The position numbers and the translations under genes were made by a program. This document shows, one piece after another, positions 13,920 to 22,310 of a DNA stretch of 26,870 nucleotides (the stretch's first letter is position 1; every line of letters starts with the position of its first letter). The notes under the pieces were generated by a model. That model searched no databases. It had not been told where the DNA came from and was given only the letters and a program-made list of their open reading frames with translations. The stretch is from CAZPEV01 sp964585635 (GTDB lineage Bacteria > Zixibacteria > MSB-5A5 > GN15 > JAAZOE01), in assembly GCA_964585635.1 (NCBI GenBank), contig CAZPEV010000024.1, forward strand, positions 1 to 26,870, read 5' to 3'.

Positions 13920-16445
13920 ATGGAAATTTGTCGGACGGCAACGCGGGGGCGTCTGCTTCAATTGGCGGCGATATGTGCTGTAGGTATGGCGGTGATACTT
14001 TCTGCCAACCCATGCCTTGCTGTGGAGAGCCGGGCCGATACTTCCGCCTTGGCGCCGATGTCTCAGATCGTTCCGGCCAGGGGTGCTGACACGGCCCGCC
14101 TGGCACCAGGACCGGCACACCTGGTGATCGAAGGGACGATTTCCGACGAGAAAACCGGCGATCCGATCGTCGGTGCCACGGTGCAGGTCATCGGGCAAAA
14201 AACCGGCGCTGCCGCCAACAGAGACGGTCGTTACCGGATCGTTCTTCCTCAGGGCCGGTATACAATCAAAGTCACCGACGTGGGATATTATTCGCAGGAG
14301 GCTCTGATCGAACCGCCTCCTCCGGTGACGCTCACGGCCGGGCGGGAGACGATCGTCCATGATTTCCGCTTGACGCCGTTGGTCATCGATATGGGCATTC
14401 GCCGGGTGTTCACGCGCGCCTATGATCCCGCCCAAAAAATCATCGCGATGGCGATCGCCCACAAGAAGGATATCCTTTCCCGGGTCCATGATTATTCCTT
14501 CAACGCCTATGTCAAGCTGGTGGTGCGCAACGCCGGCAAGCCCGACTCGCAAAGCGTCATGCTGATCACCGAATCACAGGTGACCTCCTTCTGGGAGCAG
14601 CCGGACAAGTATAAAGAGGTAATTACCTCCCGCAAGCAGTCGGCCAATCTTCCCGCGGAGGCGAATCTGGTCGCCATCGGGGGGCTGTTGAATTTCAACC
14701 GCAACCGGCTTGATCTGGGTGAGTACAGCGTCGTCTCGCCCACGGCCACCGACGCCATGGATCATTATAACTATTACCTTCTGGACACGGTTTATATCGA
14801 CAACCGGGCGGTGTTCGTGCTGGAGGTGGAACCGAAGAACGAGTACGCGCCGCTTTTCAAGGGGAAAATCGACATCGTCGACTCCACCTTTGATGTCGTC
14901 ATGGTGGACGTCGGTCTGAGTCGGGGAATTCGAATTCCGATGGTGTCCGACTTCCGCTATTTCCAGCAGATGGCGCCGATCGGCGGCGAGTACTGGCTGC
15001 CGGTTCAGACCGGCTTTTCGTTTCAGGTCAACCTCAAGATTCCCGGCTTGCCGAAGACAATTACGGCCGAGCACAACGTGGCCATCTCCGACTATCGCAT
15101 CGACGCCGGCCTTCCCCCGGGAACCTTTGGCGAGTACCAACTGGAGGTTGGCCGCCGCGCCGACATATACGACAGCGCCGCCTGGGCCGCCCGTCAATCG
15201 CTGCCGTTGACCGGCCTGGAAAAATACGGATATGCCCGAATCGATTCGCTGGAGCATGCGCCCAAACCGCTGGGGAAGAAACTCCTCGGGGGGGCAGCGG
15301 TGGGGATTCTTCTGCTGACCTTCGGTTACCCCGACTTGTACCATTACAGCCGGGTCGAGGGGCATTACCTGGGTATGGGCACGACCATCAACAAATACGC
15401 CGGCCTTCGGCTGCGACTGAAGACCGGCTATGGTTTTTCCGACCACCATTGGCAATATCAGGCGGGAGGAAACATCCGGCTGCTGGAGAGACAAAAGCTC
15501 TGGATCGGGCTGACGGTCAAAGACGAAATCGTTCACCGTCCGACCATAATCACGCAGGAAGGATACAATTCCACGTCCAACGCCTTCATGCTCAAGATCG
15601 ATCCGTTTGATTATTATCGGGAACAGGGATACAAACTGACGGCGACGGTCAAGCCGGTCGATTACACCCGGCTGGCGGTCTCGTTTTCGGATTTCACACA
15701 GACCTCGACGCCAACCGTCGTCGGCCACAGCGTCTTCCGTAAGAGCATCTCGCACCGCACCAACCCGATGATAGCCGACGGTCGCCTGCGGTCGGTTTCG
15801 GCCGCGCTGCAGTATGATTCCCGCCCGCTGATCAACAGCAAGGGAGTGGAGTTGACTGCCGACGCGGCGGATTACTTCCGGGCCAGAATCGGGATGGAGT
15901 ATTCCTCGCCCGATTTTATCAATTCCAATTTTGACTTCCGCCGATATTTTGTTGAATGCCAATGGCGCACCAAAGCCTCCGGCTGGGGGATGACGACGCT
16001 GACCGGCTATGCGGGAACGTCGGAGCGGCAGCTTCCCCCGCAGCGATATTTCAGCATCGATTTCCATGACCCCGATTTTTTCAAGAACGGCGGCTTCAAC
16101 ACATCGACCGAGGTCAACTTCGGCGGCGACCGGGTGGCCTCGCTTTATCTCAATCACGATTTCGGCCATTTCATGTTTCGCCGCAGCGGGATTGAGTTTC
16201 TGAAAAGGATTCCGGTCGGTCTGGTCGTGTATGGAGGCGCCTTCTGGAGCAGGTTTCAGACTGTCCCGACCTATCCGGGCAACGACTATATCCGCACGGC
16301 GCCGACCGCCTATAGCGAGATCGGTTTCGGTCTGACCAACCTGACGCCGTTTTTGTCTCCCTTCAATTTGTCAATTCATTTTACCTGGCAACTGTCGGCT
16401 TACAGTACCGAACGGTACAGCGAGTTGTCGGATTTCGGATTGTAG
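13920..16445 (+). CDS. DUF5686-type outer-membrane protein with carboxypeptidase-regulatory-like domain
   Basis: 841 residues. A signal peptide covers about residues 1-35 (after a basic start, LLQLAAICAVGMAVILSANP, CLA). A carboxypeptidase-regulatory-like Ig domain follows at about 68-145 (IEGTISDEKTGDPIVGATVQ, then DGRYRIVLPQGRYTIKVTDV, GYYSQEA). The middle segment matches DUF5686 (AHKKDILSRVHDYSFNAYVK, then TSFWEQPDKYKEVI, PLFKGKIDIVDSTFDVVMVD). The C-terminal half alternates aromatic and polar residues and is an outer-membrane beta-barrel. The architecture occurs widely in Bacteroidetes and relatives; the substrate is unknown, and structural or transport roles are both possible. The start is ATG 13920 because GGAGGA lies 10-11 bases upstream and the signal peptide begins there; the frame opens 14 codons earlier without an SD. 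It is single-gene; a repeat array follows. Confidence 0.85.
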   Translation: MEICRTATRGRLLQLAAICAVGMAVILSANPCLAVESRADTSALAPMSQIVPARGADTARLAPGPAHLVIEGTISDEKTGDPIVGATVQVIGQKTGAAANRDGRYRIVLPQGRYTIKVTDVGYYSQEALIEPPPPVTLTAGRETIVHDFRLTPLVIDMGIRRVFTRAYDPAQKIIAMAIAHKKDILSRVHDYSFNAYVKLVVRNAGKPDSQSVMLITESQVTSFWEQPDKYKEVITSRKQSANLPAEANLVAIGGLLNFNRNRLDLGEYSVVSPTATDAMDHYNYYLLDTVYIDNRAVFVLEVEPKNEYAPLFKGKIDIVDSTFDVVMVDVGLSRGIRIPMVSDFRYFQQMAPIGGEYWLPVQTGFSFQVNLKIPGLPKTITAEHNVAISDYRIDAGLPPGTFGEYQLEVGRRADIYDSAAWAARQSLPLTGLEKYGYARIDSLEHAPKPLGKKLLGGAAVGILLLTFGYPDLYHYSRVEGHYLGMGTTINKYAGLRLRLKTGYGFSDHHWQYQAGGNIRLLERQKLWIGLTVKDEIVHRPTIITQEGYNSTSNAFMLKIDPFDYYREQGYKLTATVKPVDYTRLAVSFSDFTQTSTPTVVGHSVFRKSISHRTNPMIADGRLRSVSAALQYDSRPLINSKGVELTADAADYFRARIGMEYSSPDFINSNFDFRRYFVECQWRTKASGWGMTTLTGYAGTSERQLPPQRYFSIDFHDPDFFKNGGFNTSTEVNFGGDRVASLYLNHDFGHFMFRRSGIEFLKRIPVGLVVYGGAFWSRFQTVPTYPGNDYIRTAPTAYSEIGFGLTNLTPFLSPFNLSIHFTWQLSAYSTERYSELSDFGL

Positions 16446-16503
16446 ATAGTTGGAATGTCGGGTTTCTCTCCGCCTGCGGCGGATCGGAACACCGACCTAC
16501 TGA
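16446..16503. repeat. Partial hairpin module before repeat copy C
   Basis: Contains GGAATGTCGGGTTTCTC, a small TCCGCC-TGC-GGCGGA hairpin, then CCGACCTACTGA. The same layout of motif and hairpin recurs at about 16671-16707 and 17124-17175. Confidence 0.55.
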
Positions 16504-16707
16504 CTGCCCTCACCCCAAAACCCTCTCCCCCGAGGAGAGGGGTTCTGAGCCGGCCCCGACCGCCATAGTGCGCGTGGGCAGAGATATAGACTGAGCTTAT
16601 TCATCCTATAATAGGGGGCGCGGTAACGTTCAACATCGATGTTGTAGTGGGAATGACGAGCCGCAGCGGGAATGTTGGATTTCTCGTCCCGCTGTCCCGA
16701 CGGGACT
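16504..16707 (-). repeat. Dispersed composite repeat, copy C (minus orientation)
   Basis: About 204 bp, repeated with few changes 455 bp downstream (16959-17162). Read on the minus strand it holds the same core as copies A and B (TATTATAGGATGAA, CTCAGTCTATATCTCTGCCC), flanked by the GTCCCG hairpin module. Its other flank, a CTCTCC-rich hairpin, differs from A and B. Confidence 0.85.
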
Positions 16708-16958
16708 CCGAACCCAAATTCTTGTGGCTGGTGCACGCCCTCGTGCACCAGCGCCTTGTCTTTAGGCATATCCTTGGCGCACGGGGGCCCGCCGCGGCGG
16801 GCCAAGCACAACCCAGGCCACCTATGTGCCCGGCCCCGCCGCAGGCGGGTCGCGAACAGAAAGATTCATCGGACAAGGATGGGCCAGTTGGGGTTATGGC
16901 AAATTGGGTTCCTTCGTTCATTTTTGGGTTTTTCATAATTCTCCCTCTTTGGCTGGCC
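16708..16958 (-). repeat. Spacer of the C-D repeat array with further modules
   Basis: Contains a perfect 10-bp hairpin CTGGTGCACG-CCCT-CGTGCACCAG (16728-16751), a perfect GGCCCGCC-GC-GGCGGGCC hairpin (about 16785-16802), and on the minus strand (16882-16935) a diverged copy of the AAAAATGAAC...GAACCC module that ends copies A and B. No gene seen. Confidence 0.65.
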
Positions 16959-17162
16959 CTGCCCTCGCCCCAAATCCCCCTCCCCCGAGGAGAGGGGTTC
17001 TGAGCCGGCCCTGGCGGACATAGTGCGCGCGGGCAGAGATATAGACTGAGCTTGTTCATCCTATAATAGGGGGCGCGGTAACGTTCAACATCGATGTTGT
17101 AGTGGGAATGACGAGCCGCAATTGGAGTGTCGGGTTTCTCGTCCCGCCGTTCCGACGGGACT
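16959..17162 (-). repeat. Dispersed composite repeat, copy D (minus orientation)
   Basis: Second copy of the 204-bp unit at 16504. It includes the core GAGATATAGACTGAGCTTGT and TCATCCTATAATAGGGGGCG, read on the plus strand, and the hairpin GTCCCGCCG-TTC-CGACGGGAC at 17141-17161. With 16882-16935 it reproduces the order hairpin module, core, 3' module seen in copy B. Confidence 0.85.
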
Positions 17163-17244
17163 GCGAACCCGATCTATTGACTATCCACCCAAAACCGACA
17201 ATATTGGAGGCACGAAAAATGTGATTTTGAAACGACTTCTTTAC

Positions 17245-17273
17245 TTGACAAATACCGTGGAATTATATAGAAT
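17245..17273 (+). promoter_or_regulatory. Consensus promoter of the dockerin metalloprotease gene
   Basis: TTGACA (17245-17250), a 17-bp spacer, then TAGAAT (17268-17273). Transcription near 17280 gives a leader of about 58 nt before ATG 17338. Confidence 0.8.
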
Positions 17274-17337
17274 ATTCATGGCACCATTGGAAGAATTTCA
17301 TCTTCGATATGTAATACAAATAGATGGAGGGTGAACT

Positions 17338-17514
17338 ATGAGACGTTTCGCAGTTTTTGGGGTGGCGATCATAGCGTTTTTGTGCTGCAATTGCGTTTTC
17401 GGGGGTGAATCGGTGTATTTGAGGAATGCAATTGATGGATCAATTGTGATCGAAGGGAACCCCGAAGTCAATCGCGAAATCACGATTGTCTTCACCTTCA
17501 TGCTCAAACCGTAA
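17338..17514 (+). CDS. N-terminal fragment of the secreted metalloprotease: signal peptide plus 38 residues, ended by in-frame TAA
   Basis: 58 codons from an ATG with a strong SD (GGAGG 7 bases upstream) and a consensus promoter. Residues 1-22 are a signal peptide (RRFAVFGVAIIAFLCCNCVF, then GG). The two cysteines in LCCNC could form a lipobox-like site, but the fit is poor. The remainder (VYLRNAIDGSIVIEGNPEVN, then REITIVFTFMLKP) is the start of a beta-sandwich domain. The frame stops at TAA 17512-17514 and resumes at once in the same frame as the next entry, which lacks its own signal peptide. The two are one gene with a single nonsense codon. Confidence 0.8.
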   Translation: MRRFAVFGVAIIAFLCCNCVFGGESVYLRNAIDGSIVIEGNPEVNREITIVFTFMLKP

Positions 17515-17532
17515 GGACCATTCTTCCGTCAA

Positions 17533-19473
17533 ATGAAGGAGTTAGAGAAGCAGTTTGCTGAACGAGCCGCGAAGGGTGATACGTCGGCCGCAATGGCGAT
17601 AAGAGGTTGGGCAGAACGAATCGACCACGCAAACCTATTGCCGGATACAAATGTTGAATATCTAGGCAAACCGGAATGGACTGGGCAGTTGAAACCATTG
17701 CAGCAATATGAAATAACGGTGAAAGCTCGGCTTCGGTACAAAATGGCAACCCAGATCAGCGGGGTTGTGGAGACGTATTGCGGGACGGCCGCCTTTCCGT
17801 CCCCGTGTATGACCGCCAATTTCTTCGTCTCAGATACACTCTTTCGGGGGGCCGAAACCGTTGATAAGCCCGTTGCCGCGAAACCCGATACGATATGGAA
17901 AAATGGGCATCCTATCATCATTGCGCCAGCCAACTACCCAATACTTCGGATCGACAGCATTCCTCCGGTTAAGAAGATCGAAGAGCCGGTGCCTCCTCAT
18001 CGACAACCGGAGAAGAAAACGATCTCCTCCGTCTCAACGCGGCGTGGGATTAACGCGATGGAAGAAACGGCCGATTCCTACCTGGTTACCGGCCGTTTTT
18101 TTAATGTATATATCCCCCACGATACGATGCCGGCCGCATATATGCGGTATTACGTAGCCTATGTATCATTGGGTAGCTGGTATATTGATTTTGAAGTGAC
18201 AACCGGCGCTGACGGCGCTTTCGACTTCTATACGGCCAATTCGCATATTGCCGTCGTCGAAGTATCAGGTAACGAGGCGGCAACCGTATGCTGGAGCGAC
18301 TCACACAGACTGGAAGGAGGGGGAGCGCTGATTCCGTATCAATTCGGCGTCGAGATCACTAATCCCAACTTCGACGATATTGATATTCCCTTATCCTTTA
18401 CTACAAATACCGCCTATCCAGCACCGTATCATATTGCCCAAGCAATACGGAGCGGTTATTGGGAGTTCTACGGCAACACGGGTTTGGTTCAAGACCCGGT
18501 TTGGGTTTACTGGGACTCCCTAAACACGCAGTATCTAAATAGCTTTTGCGGGCGCTTTGAAGTTGCGGGCCTGCCGATGATTTTCATCAATAATCGAAAT
18601 GGCGGCGATAAAGATTGGGACGAATGGGATGAGTGCATCATACTCCATGAATACAGCCATTACTTAATGAGTTATCATTGTGAATGGTCGCCTTACGCCT
18701 TCGGTGAACACGGGTTGATTGCCCCCCCGTATGACGACAGTACACCAAATGGAGTGCATAATCGCATCCCTGATCTCGTATTCGGTGAAGCTCTCGCCGA
18801 CGTTCTGCAGGGCATATTGAACGGTACGCCCGACTGCAGCGATTCTGTGTACAACCAACCGCCTATTCCATTCAACCACGAACGTCCCCTACCTGATGCG
18901 CCATTTGTACGGTATTATTATGGTCCTTCAGAAACGAACGCCCTGTTTAACGGCACACGCGTTGAGGGGGCAGTTTTGGCGGCGCTATGGGACCTGTATG
19001 ATGCCACGGATGATGACAATTACTATATAGGTTCGTTTCTGTATGGACATAACAATGACCACAATGGCGGATTGTCATGGTCGGATTTTTATCCCATGTG
19101 GGACGTCCTCTACTACTATGATCCTTTCCCTGATAGCACCAACCATAACCACCCCTGGAACATTTATGAGTTCATTGACGGCTGGCGAAAATCGGGGTAT
19201 CCGTTTGATCAGACGTTCAAGAACCTTTGCAACGCCCATAACATCCCGGTCTTTATCGCCGGCGACGCCAACGGCGACGGCGCCGTGAACCTCGGCGATG
19301 CGGTGGTAATGATCAACTATATTTATAAAGGCGGACCGGCTCCGAAGCCGCCGGAGGCAGGCGACCCCAATTGCGATGGATCCCATAATATTGGGGATGC
19401 CGTATATATCGTTAATTACATTTTCAAAGGTGGGCCGACGCCGGTAATGTGCGCAGAGTATAAGTTCTATTGA
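17533..19473 (+). CDS. Secreted zinc metalloprotease with C-terminal dockerin-like module (body of an interrupted gene)
   Basis: 646 residues from the first ATG after the TAA at 17512; this ATG has no SD, and the real start is 17338. Residues 1-100 finish a beta-sandwich domain (EYLGKPEWTGQLKPLQQYEI). The middle holds a zincin motif HEYSH (HExxH) in CIILHEYSHYLMSYHCEW, with FGEALADVLQGI downstream as a likely third-ligand helix. The last 65 residues are two calcium-binding dockerin-type loops, GDANGDGAVNLGDAVVMINY and GDPNCDGSHNIGDAVYIVNY, each followed by a GGP turn. In cellulosomal bacteria dockerins bind cohesins; in these lineages they are common ends of exported proteins. Predicted extracellular protease. 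Flanked by repeats on both sides. Confidence 0.85.
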   Translation: MKELEKQFAERAAKGDTSAAMAIRGWAERIDHANLLPDTNVEYLGKPEWTGQLKPLQQYEITVKARLRYKMATQISGVVETYCGTAAFPSPCMTANFFVSDTLFRGAETVDKPVAAKPDTIWKNGHPIIIAPANYPILRIDSIPPVKKIEEPVPPHRQPEKKTISSVSTRRGINAMEETADSYLVTGRFFNVYIPHDTMPAAYMRYYVAYVSLGSWYIDFEVTTGADGAFDFYTANSHIAVVEVSGNEAATVCWSDSHRLEGGGALIPYQFGVEITNPNFDDIDIPLSFTTNTAYPAPYHIAQAIRSGYWEFYGNTGLVQDPVWVYWDSLNTQYLNSFCGRFEVAGLPMIFINNRNGGDKDWDEWDECIILHEYSHYLMSYHCEWSPYAFGEHGLIAPPYDDSTPNGVHNRIPDLVFGEALADVLQGILNGTPDCSDSVYNQPPIPFNHERPLPDAPFVRYYYGPSETNALFNGTRVEGAVLAALWDLYDATDDDNYYIGSFLYGHNNDHNGGLSWSDFYPMWDVLYYYDPFPDSTNHNHPWNIYEFIDGWRKSGYPFDQTFKNLCNAHNIPVFIAGDANGDGAVNLGDAVVMINYIYKGGPAPKPPEAGDPNCDGSHNIGDAVYIVNYIFKGGPTPVMCAEYKFY

Positions 19474-19586
19474 ATCCCCGATTCGGTTAGCAGCAGGGGA
19501 TAAGGCCGCGATTTAATGCCCCGATTTGGACCCTTGTCTCTGTTCTCATTCTCATGCCGGCCGGCTTTGACTCCCGCTGTCGGGCC

Positions 19587-19728
19587 TGTTGAAAATCCTC
19601 AAATTCGTCACCGCGAGACCCGCCCGTGGCGGGTCATGGCGATCGCGGTTCCCCTATGAAAGTCAAGATTGCCGCGTCGTCCCGCCCGTGGCGGGCGCCC
19701 CGCAATGACGTGGCTGGCTTTTTCAACA
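19587..19728. mobile_element. MITE-like non-coding element
   Basis: About 142 bp bounded by perfect 9-bp terminal inverted repeats TGTTGAAAA (19587-19595) and TTTTCAACA (19720-19728). Inside are two G/C hairpins (GACCCGCC-CGT-GGCGGGTC and CCCGCCCGTGGCGGG) and a unit of the type AGATTGCCGCGTCG ... CGCAATGACG, resembling the widespread AGATTGC...GCAATGAC bacterial repeat. No transposase is present. The rest of 19474-19840 contains only the GGGTGGCACCC motif (19743-19753). Confidence 0.6.
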
Positions 19729-19840
19729 CTCCCCAAGTTTGTGGGTGGCACCCTGCGGTCAGGCGCCGGGGCCGATTTCGGTTGCGCTTTCGGGCTTCAC
19801 ATCGTAATTTTCCCTTACAACCATCGAACCGAGGTGATGA

Positions 19841-20359
19841 ATGTCCAAAAGTCTGGTGCCTATCGATCCCTTTCTGGTCAAAGACAACGTTTTCAAATTG
19901 ATCGGGGACGACTGGATGCTGATTACGGCCGGCGATATCGAGTCGTACAACATCATGACCGCAAGTTGGGGGACGATGGGAGAGCTGTGGCACAAGAAAA
20001 TCTGCATCTGCTTTGTCCGTCCCACCCGATACACGTTTGAGTTCATGAATAAGGCCGACCTCTTCACCCTGTCATTCTATGACGACAAGTACCGCGAGAT
20101 GCTTAATTTCTGCGGAACCAAGTCGGGACGGGAGATCGACAAAGCCGCCGCCTGCGGCATCACCCCGATGGAAACCGACTCCGGCGCGATCTATTTCGCC
20201 GAAGCGCGGCTGGTCTTCGAATGCAAGAAAATGTACACGCATGATATCGACCCCGGCCGGTTCCTCGATCCGATCATCCATGATTCGTACCCCAAGAAGG
20301 ATTATCACCGCATGTATATCGGCGAGGTGGTCCGTTGCCTGGCCCGGCCGGAGCGATAG
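19841..20359 (+). CDS. Flavin reductase / flavoredoxin-like FMN-binding protein
   Basis: 172 residues of the flavin-reductase-like split-barrel family. The FMN-binding pattern is seen as YNIMTASWGTMGELWHKKIC (about residues 36-55), followed by CFVRPTRYTFEFMNKADLFT and LSFYDDKYREMLNFCGTKSG. The last part (EARLVFECKKMYTHDI, then YHRMYIGEVVRCL) forms the final strands. It likely reduces or uses FMN in a cytoplasmic redox reaction. The electron partner is unknown. The start is ATG 19841, with GAGG 6 bases upstream. It is preceded by the MITE-like element, so its promoter may lie within that region; none was clear. Confidence 0.88.
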   Translation: MSKSLVPIDPFLVKDNVFKLIGDDWMLITAGDIESYNIMTASWGTMGELWHKKICICFVRPTRYTFEFMNKADLFTLSFYDDKYREMLNFCGTKSGREIDKAAACGITPMETDSGAIYFAEARLVFECKKMYTHDIDPGRFLDPIIHDSYPKKDYHRMYIGEVVRCLARPER

Positions 20360-20453
20360 TCGCAAGAAGCTGGGCGACGAAGAAATAGGGGCGCATGACA
20401 GAAGCGAGATAACAATACACGATCAAATATCACTCAATCCCGGAAGGTGCCGC

Positions 20454-21710
20454 ATGAGGACGTTAATCAGCGCAATAGGACTTGTCTTTCTGGCCGCATC
20501 CATGGCAGTGGCGGCCGGGGCGCAGACCGACACGGTCAAGTATGTTCCCCGGTATCGCGACCCGGCTCTGGAAGAGATGAGCAAGAAAGACAGTACCGTC
20601 AAGGCGGATGAAGACAGCGTGACCTCAAAGATTCGCGAGGCCCAGAGGAAATTCAGGGAAGGAGAACAGAAAAAGGAGAAGACGCTCCGTTTCGATGTCA
20701 GCCGAATTGTCCGGCCGGCCTCCCTGGAAGCGTTCAAACCATATTTCCATTTTCCCCCGGTGCGTCAATACAATACCGGCACCTGCTGGTCGTTCTCCAC
20801 GACTTCGTATATGGAGTCGGAGGTGTTTCGTCTGACCGGGCAGAAGATCAAGCTCTCGGAGATATTCACCGTGTATCATGAGTATCTTGAGAAGACGCGA
20901 TATTTTGTCCAGCAGCGCGGGGAGAAGGAGATAACCGAGGGATCGGAATCGAACGCCGTCACCCGCATCATGAAGAAATTCGGCGCCGTTCCGGAAGAAG
21001 CATATTGCGGGGTTCTCAGCCCCGACGGCCGGCACGACCATAGCCGGATGTTCAAAGAAATCCGGGATTTGTTGGCCTTCGTCAAGGATCATGATCTCTG
21101 GGATGAAGAGGAAGTAGTCGCCCAGGTGCGGGTGATATTGGACAAGTACCTCGGCTCGCCGCCGACCTCGGTGATCTATGCGGGGAAGACCATGACGCCG
21201 AAGGAATTTTTGGCCAATGTTTTGCGGCTGAACCTGGATGATTATGTGGAAATCATGTCCACCCTGGCCGCGCCCTTTTATACCCAGGCCGAATTCAAGG
21301 TCGCCGACAACTGGTGGCATGACAGCAGTTATTACAATGTCCCCCTGACCGAATGGTATGCGACGCTGAAAGGGGTGATTCAGAACGGCTACACCGTAGC
21401 GATCGGCGGCGACGTTTCCGAGCCGGGGCTGTACGGCTTCGAGGACCTGGCGGTGGTGCCCGATTTCGATATTCCGCAGAAGTACATCGACCAGTCCTCG
21501 CGGGAATTTCGCATCAATAATGAGACCACCGGCGACGACCACGGGATTCATCTGGTGGGGTTCGCGCAAGCCGGGGGCCGTGACTGGTTTTTGATCAAGG
21601 ATTCCGGCTCGAGCAGCAACTGGGGCAAATTCAAAGGGTATTATTTCTACCGCGATGACTACGTCCGGCTGAAAATGCTCGAATTTCAGGTGCACAAGGA
21701 TGCGGTCTAA
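20454..21710 (+). CDS. Exported C1-family (bleomycin-hydrolase-like) cysteine peptidase
   Basis: 418 residues. The signal peptide spans about 1-22 (MRTLISAIGLVFLAASMAVA, A). Residues 45-80 are charged and helical. The papain-like domain has the oxyanion Gln and catalytic Cys in VRQYNTGTCWSFST (Q105, C111), His in GDDHGIHLVGFA (H363) and a final segment WFLIKDSGSSSNWGKFKGYY. The papain Asn position reads Asp in KDS, with an Asn six residues later. A large helical insertion separates Cys and His as in PepC/bleomycin hydrolase. It is expected to act in the periplasm or outside the cell. ATG 20454 was chosen because of GGAAGG 6 bases upstream and the signal peptide; the frame is open 125 codons further up but overlaps the flavin reductase. 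Confidence 0.88.
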   Translation: MRTLISAIGLVFLAASMAVAAGAQTDTVKYVPRYRDPALEEMSKKDSTVKADEDSVTSKIREAQRKFREGEQKKEKTLRFDVSRIVRPASLEAFKPYFHFPPVRQYNTGTCWSFSTTSYMESEVFRLTGQKIKLSEIFTVYHEYLEKTRYFVQQRGEKEITEGSESNAVTRIMKKFGAVPEEAYCGVLSPDGRHDHSRMFKEIRDLLAFVKDHDLWDEEEVVAQVRVILDKYLGSPPTSVIYAGKTMTPKEFLANVLRLNLDDYVEIMSTLAAPFYTQAEFKVADNWWHDSSYYNVPLTEWYATLKGVIQNGYTVAIGGDVSEPGLYGFEDLAVVPDFDIPQKYIDQSSREFRINNETTGDDHGIHLVGFAQAGGRDWFLIKDSGSSSNWGKFKGYYFYRDDYVRLKMLEFQVHKDAV

Positions 21711-21764
21711 GAGCTCTTTAAGAAGTTCGCCGCGAAATAGGCGGATCAAGCGGAGATATGATCG

Positions 21765-22286
21765 ATGCCGTGCCGCGAAATACTCCAACTGGGCCATCCG
21801 ATTCTCTGGGAGAAGTCCGCGGCCGTCGATGATGCAACCTCGGCGGCCGCCCGCCGATTAATCACCGATCTGGACGACACGCTGGCTGCCTTCCGTGCTG
21901 CAAACGGCTTTGGCCGCGGAATCGCAGCGCCGCAAATCGGGATACTGCAACGAGCCATTCATATCCGGATGGAGCCGCCCGGCTTCTGCGGGACGCTGAG
22001 CAATCCGCGCATCGTATGGGAAGACAGCCGCCGGGGCGAACTATGGGACGATTGCTTCAGCTTTCCCGACCTGCTGGTGCGTGTCTCGCGGGCAACCGCT
22101 ATCGAGGTGGAATACGTTGATAGCGACGGCCAGGCACAGCGCCTGCGCGCCGAGGGGGACCTGGCGGAACTCCTGCAGCATGAGATCGACCACCTGGATG
22201 GTGTCCTGGCAATCCAGCGGGCGGTGTCGCCGCAGGCCTTCTGCACGCGGGCCGAGTGGCTACGGTCGGGCCGCACGAAGCGGTGA
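21765..22286 (+). CDS. def: Peptide deformylase-family protein
   Basis: 173 residues. Deformylases remove the formyl group from the first Met of new proteins using a metal held by Cys and two His. Motif 1 is GRGIAAPQIG (residues 50-59), motif 3 is QHEIDHLDG with H139, E140 and H143. Motif 2, normally EGCLS, reads DDCFS with metal-binding Cys97 kept. The first Glu-Gly is replaced by Asp-Asp, so this may be a divergent or second deformylase. The start at ATG 21765 has GGAG 9 bases upstream. It lies 54 bp after the C1 peptidase and 24 bp before the DinB-like gene on the same strand, so these may be co-transcribed. Confidence 0.88.
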   Translation: MPCREILQLGHPILWEKSAAVDDATSAAARRLITDLDDTLAAFRAANGFGRGIAAPQIGILQRAIHIRMEPPGFCGTLSNPRIVWEDSRRGELWDDCFSFPDLLVRVSRATAIEVEYVDSDGQAQRLRAEGDLAELLQHEIDHLDGVLAIQRAVSPQAFCTRAEWLRSGRTKR

Positions 22287-22310
22287 ACCTATTGATGAAG
22301 GAATACAACG

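Noticed and set aside
14574..16169. 531-codon antisense ORF
   Set aside because: Shadow of the DUF5686-type gene in G/C-rich sequence. The same applies to long antisense frames opposite ino1 (24126-25352), the C1 peptidase (20625-21797) and lon (3565-4479).
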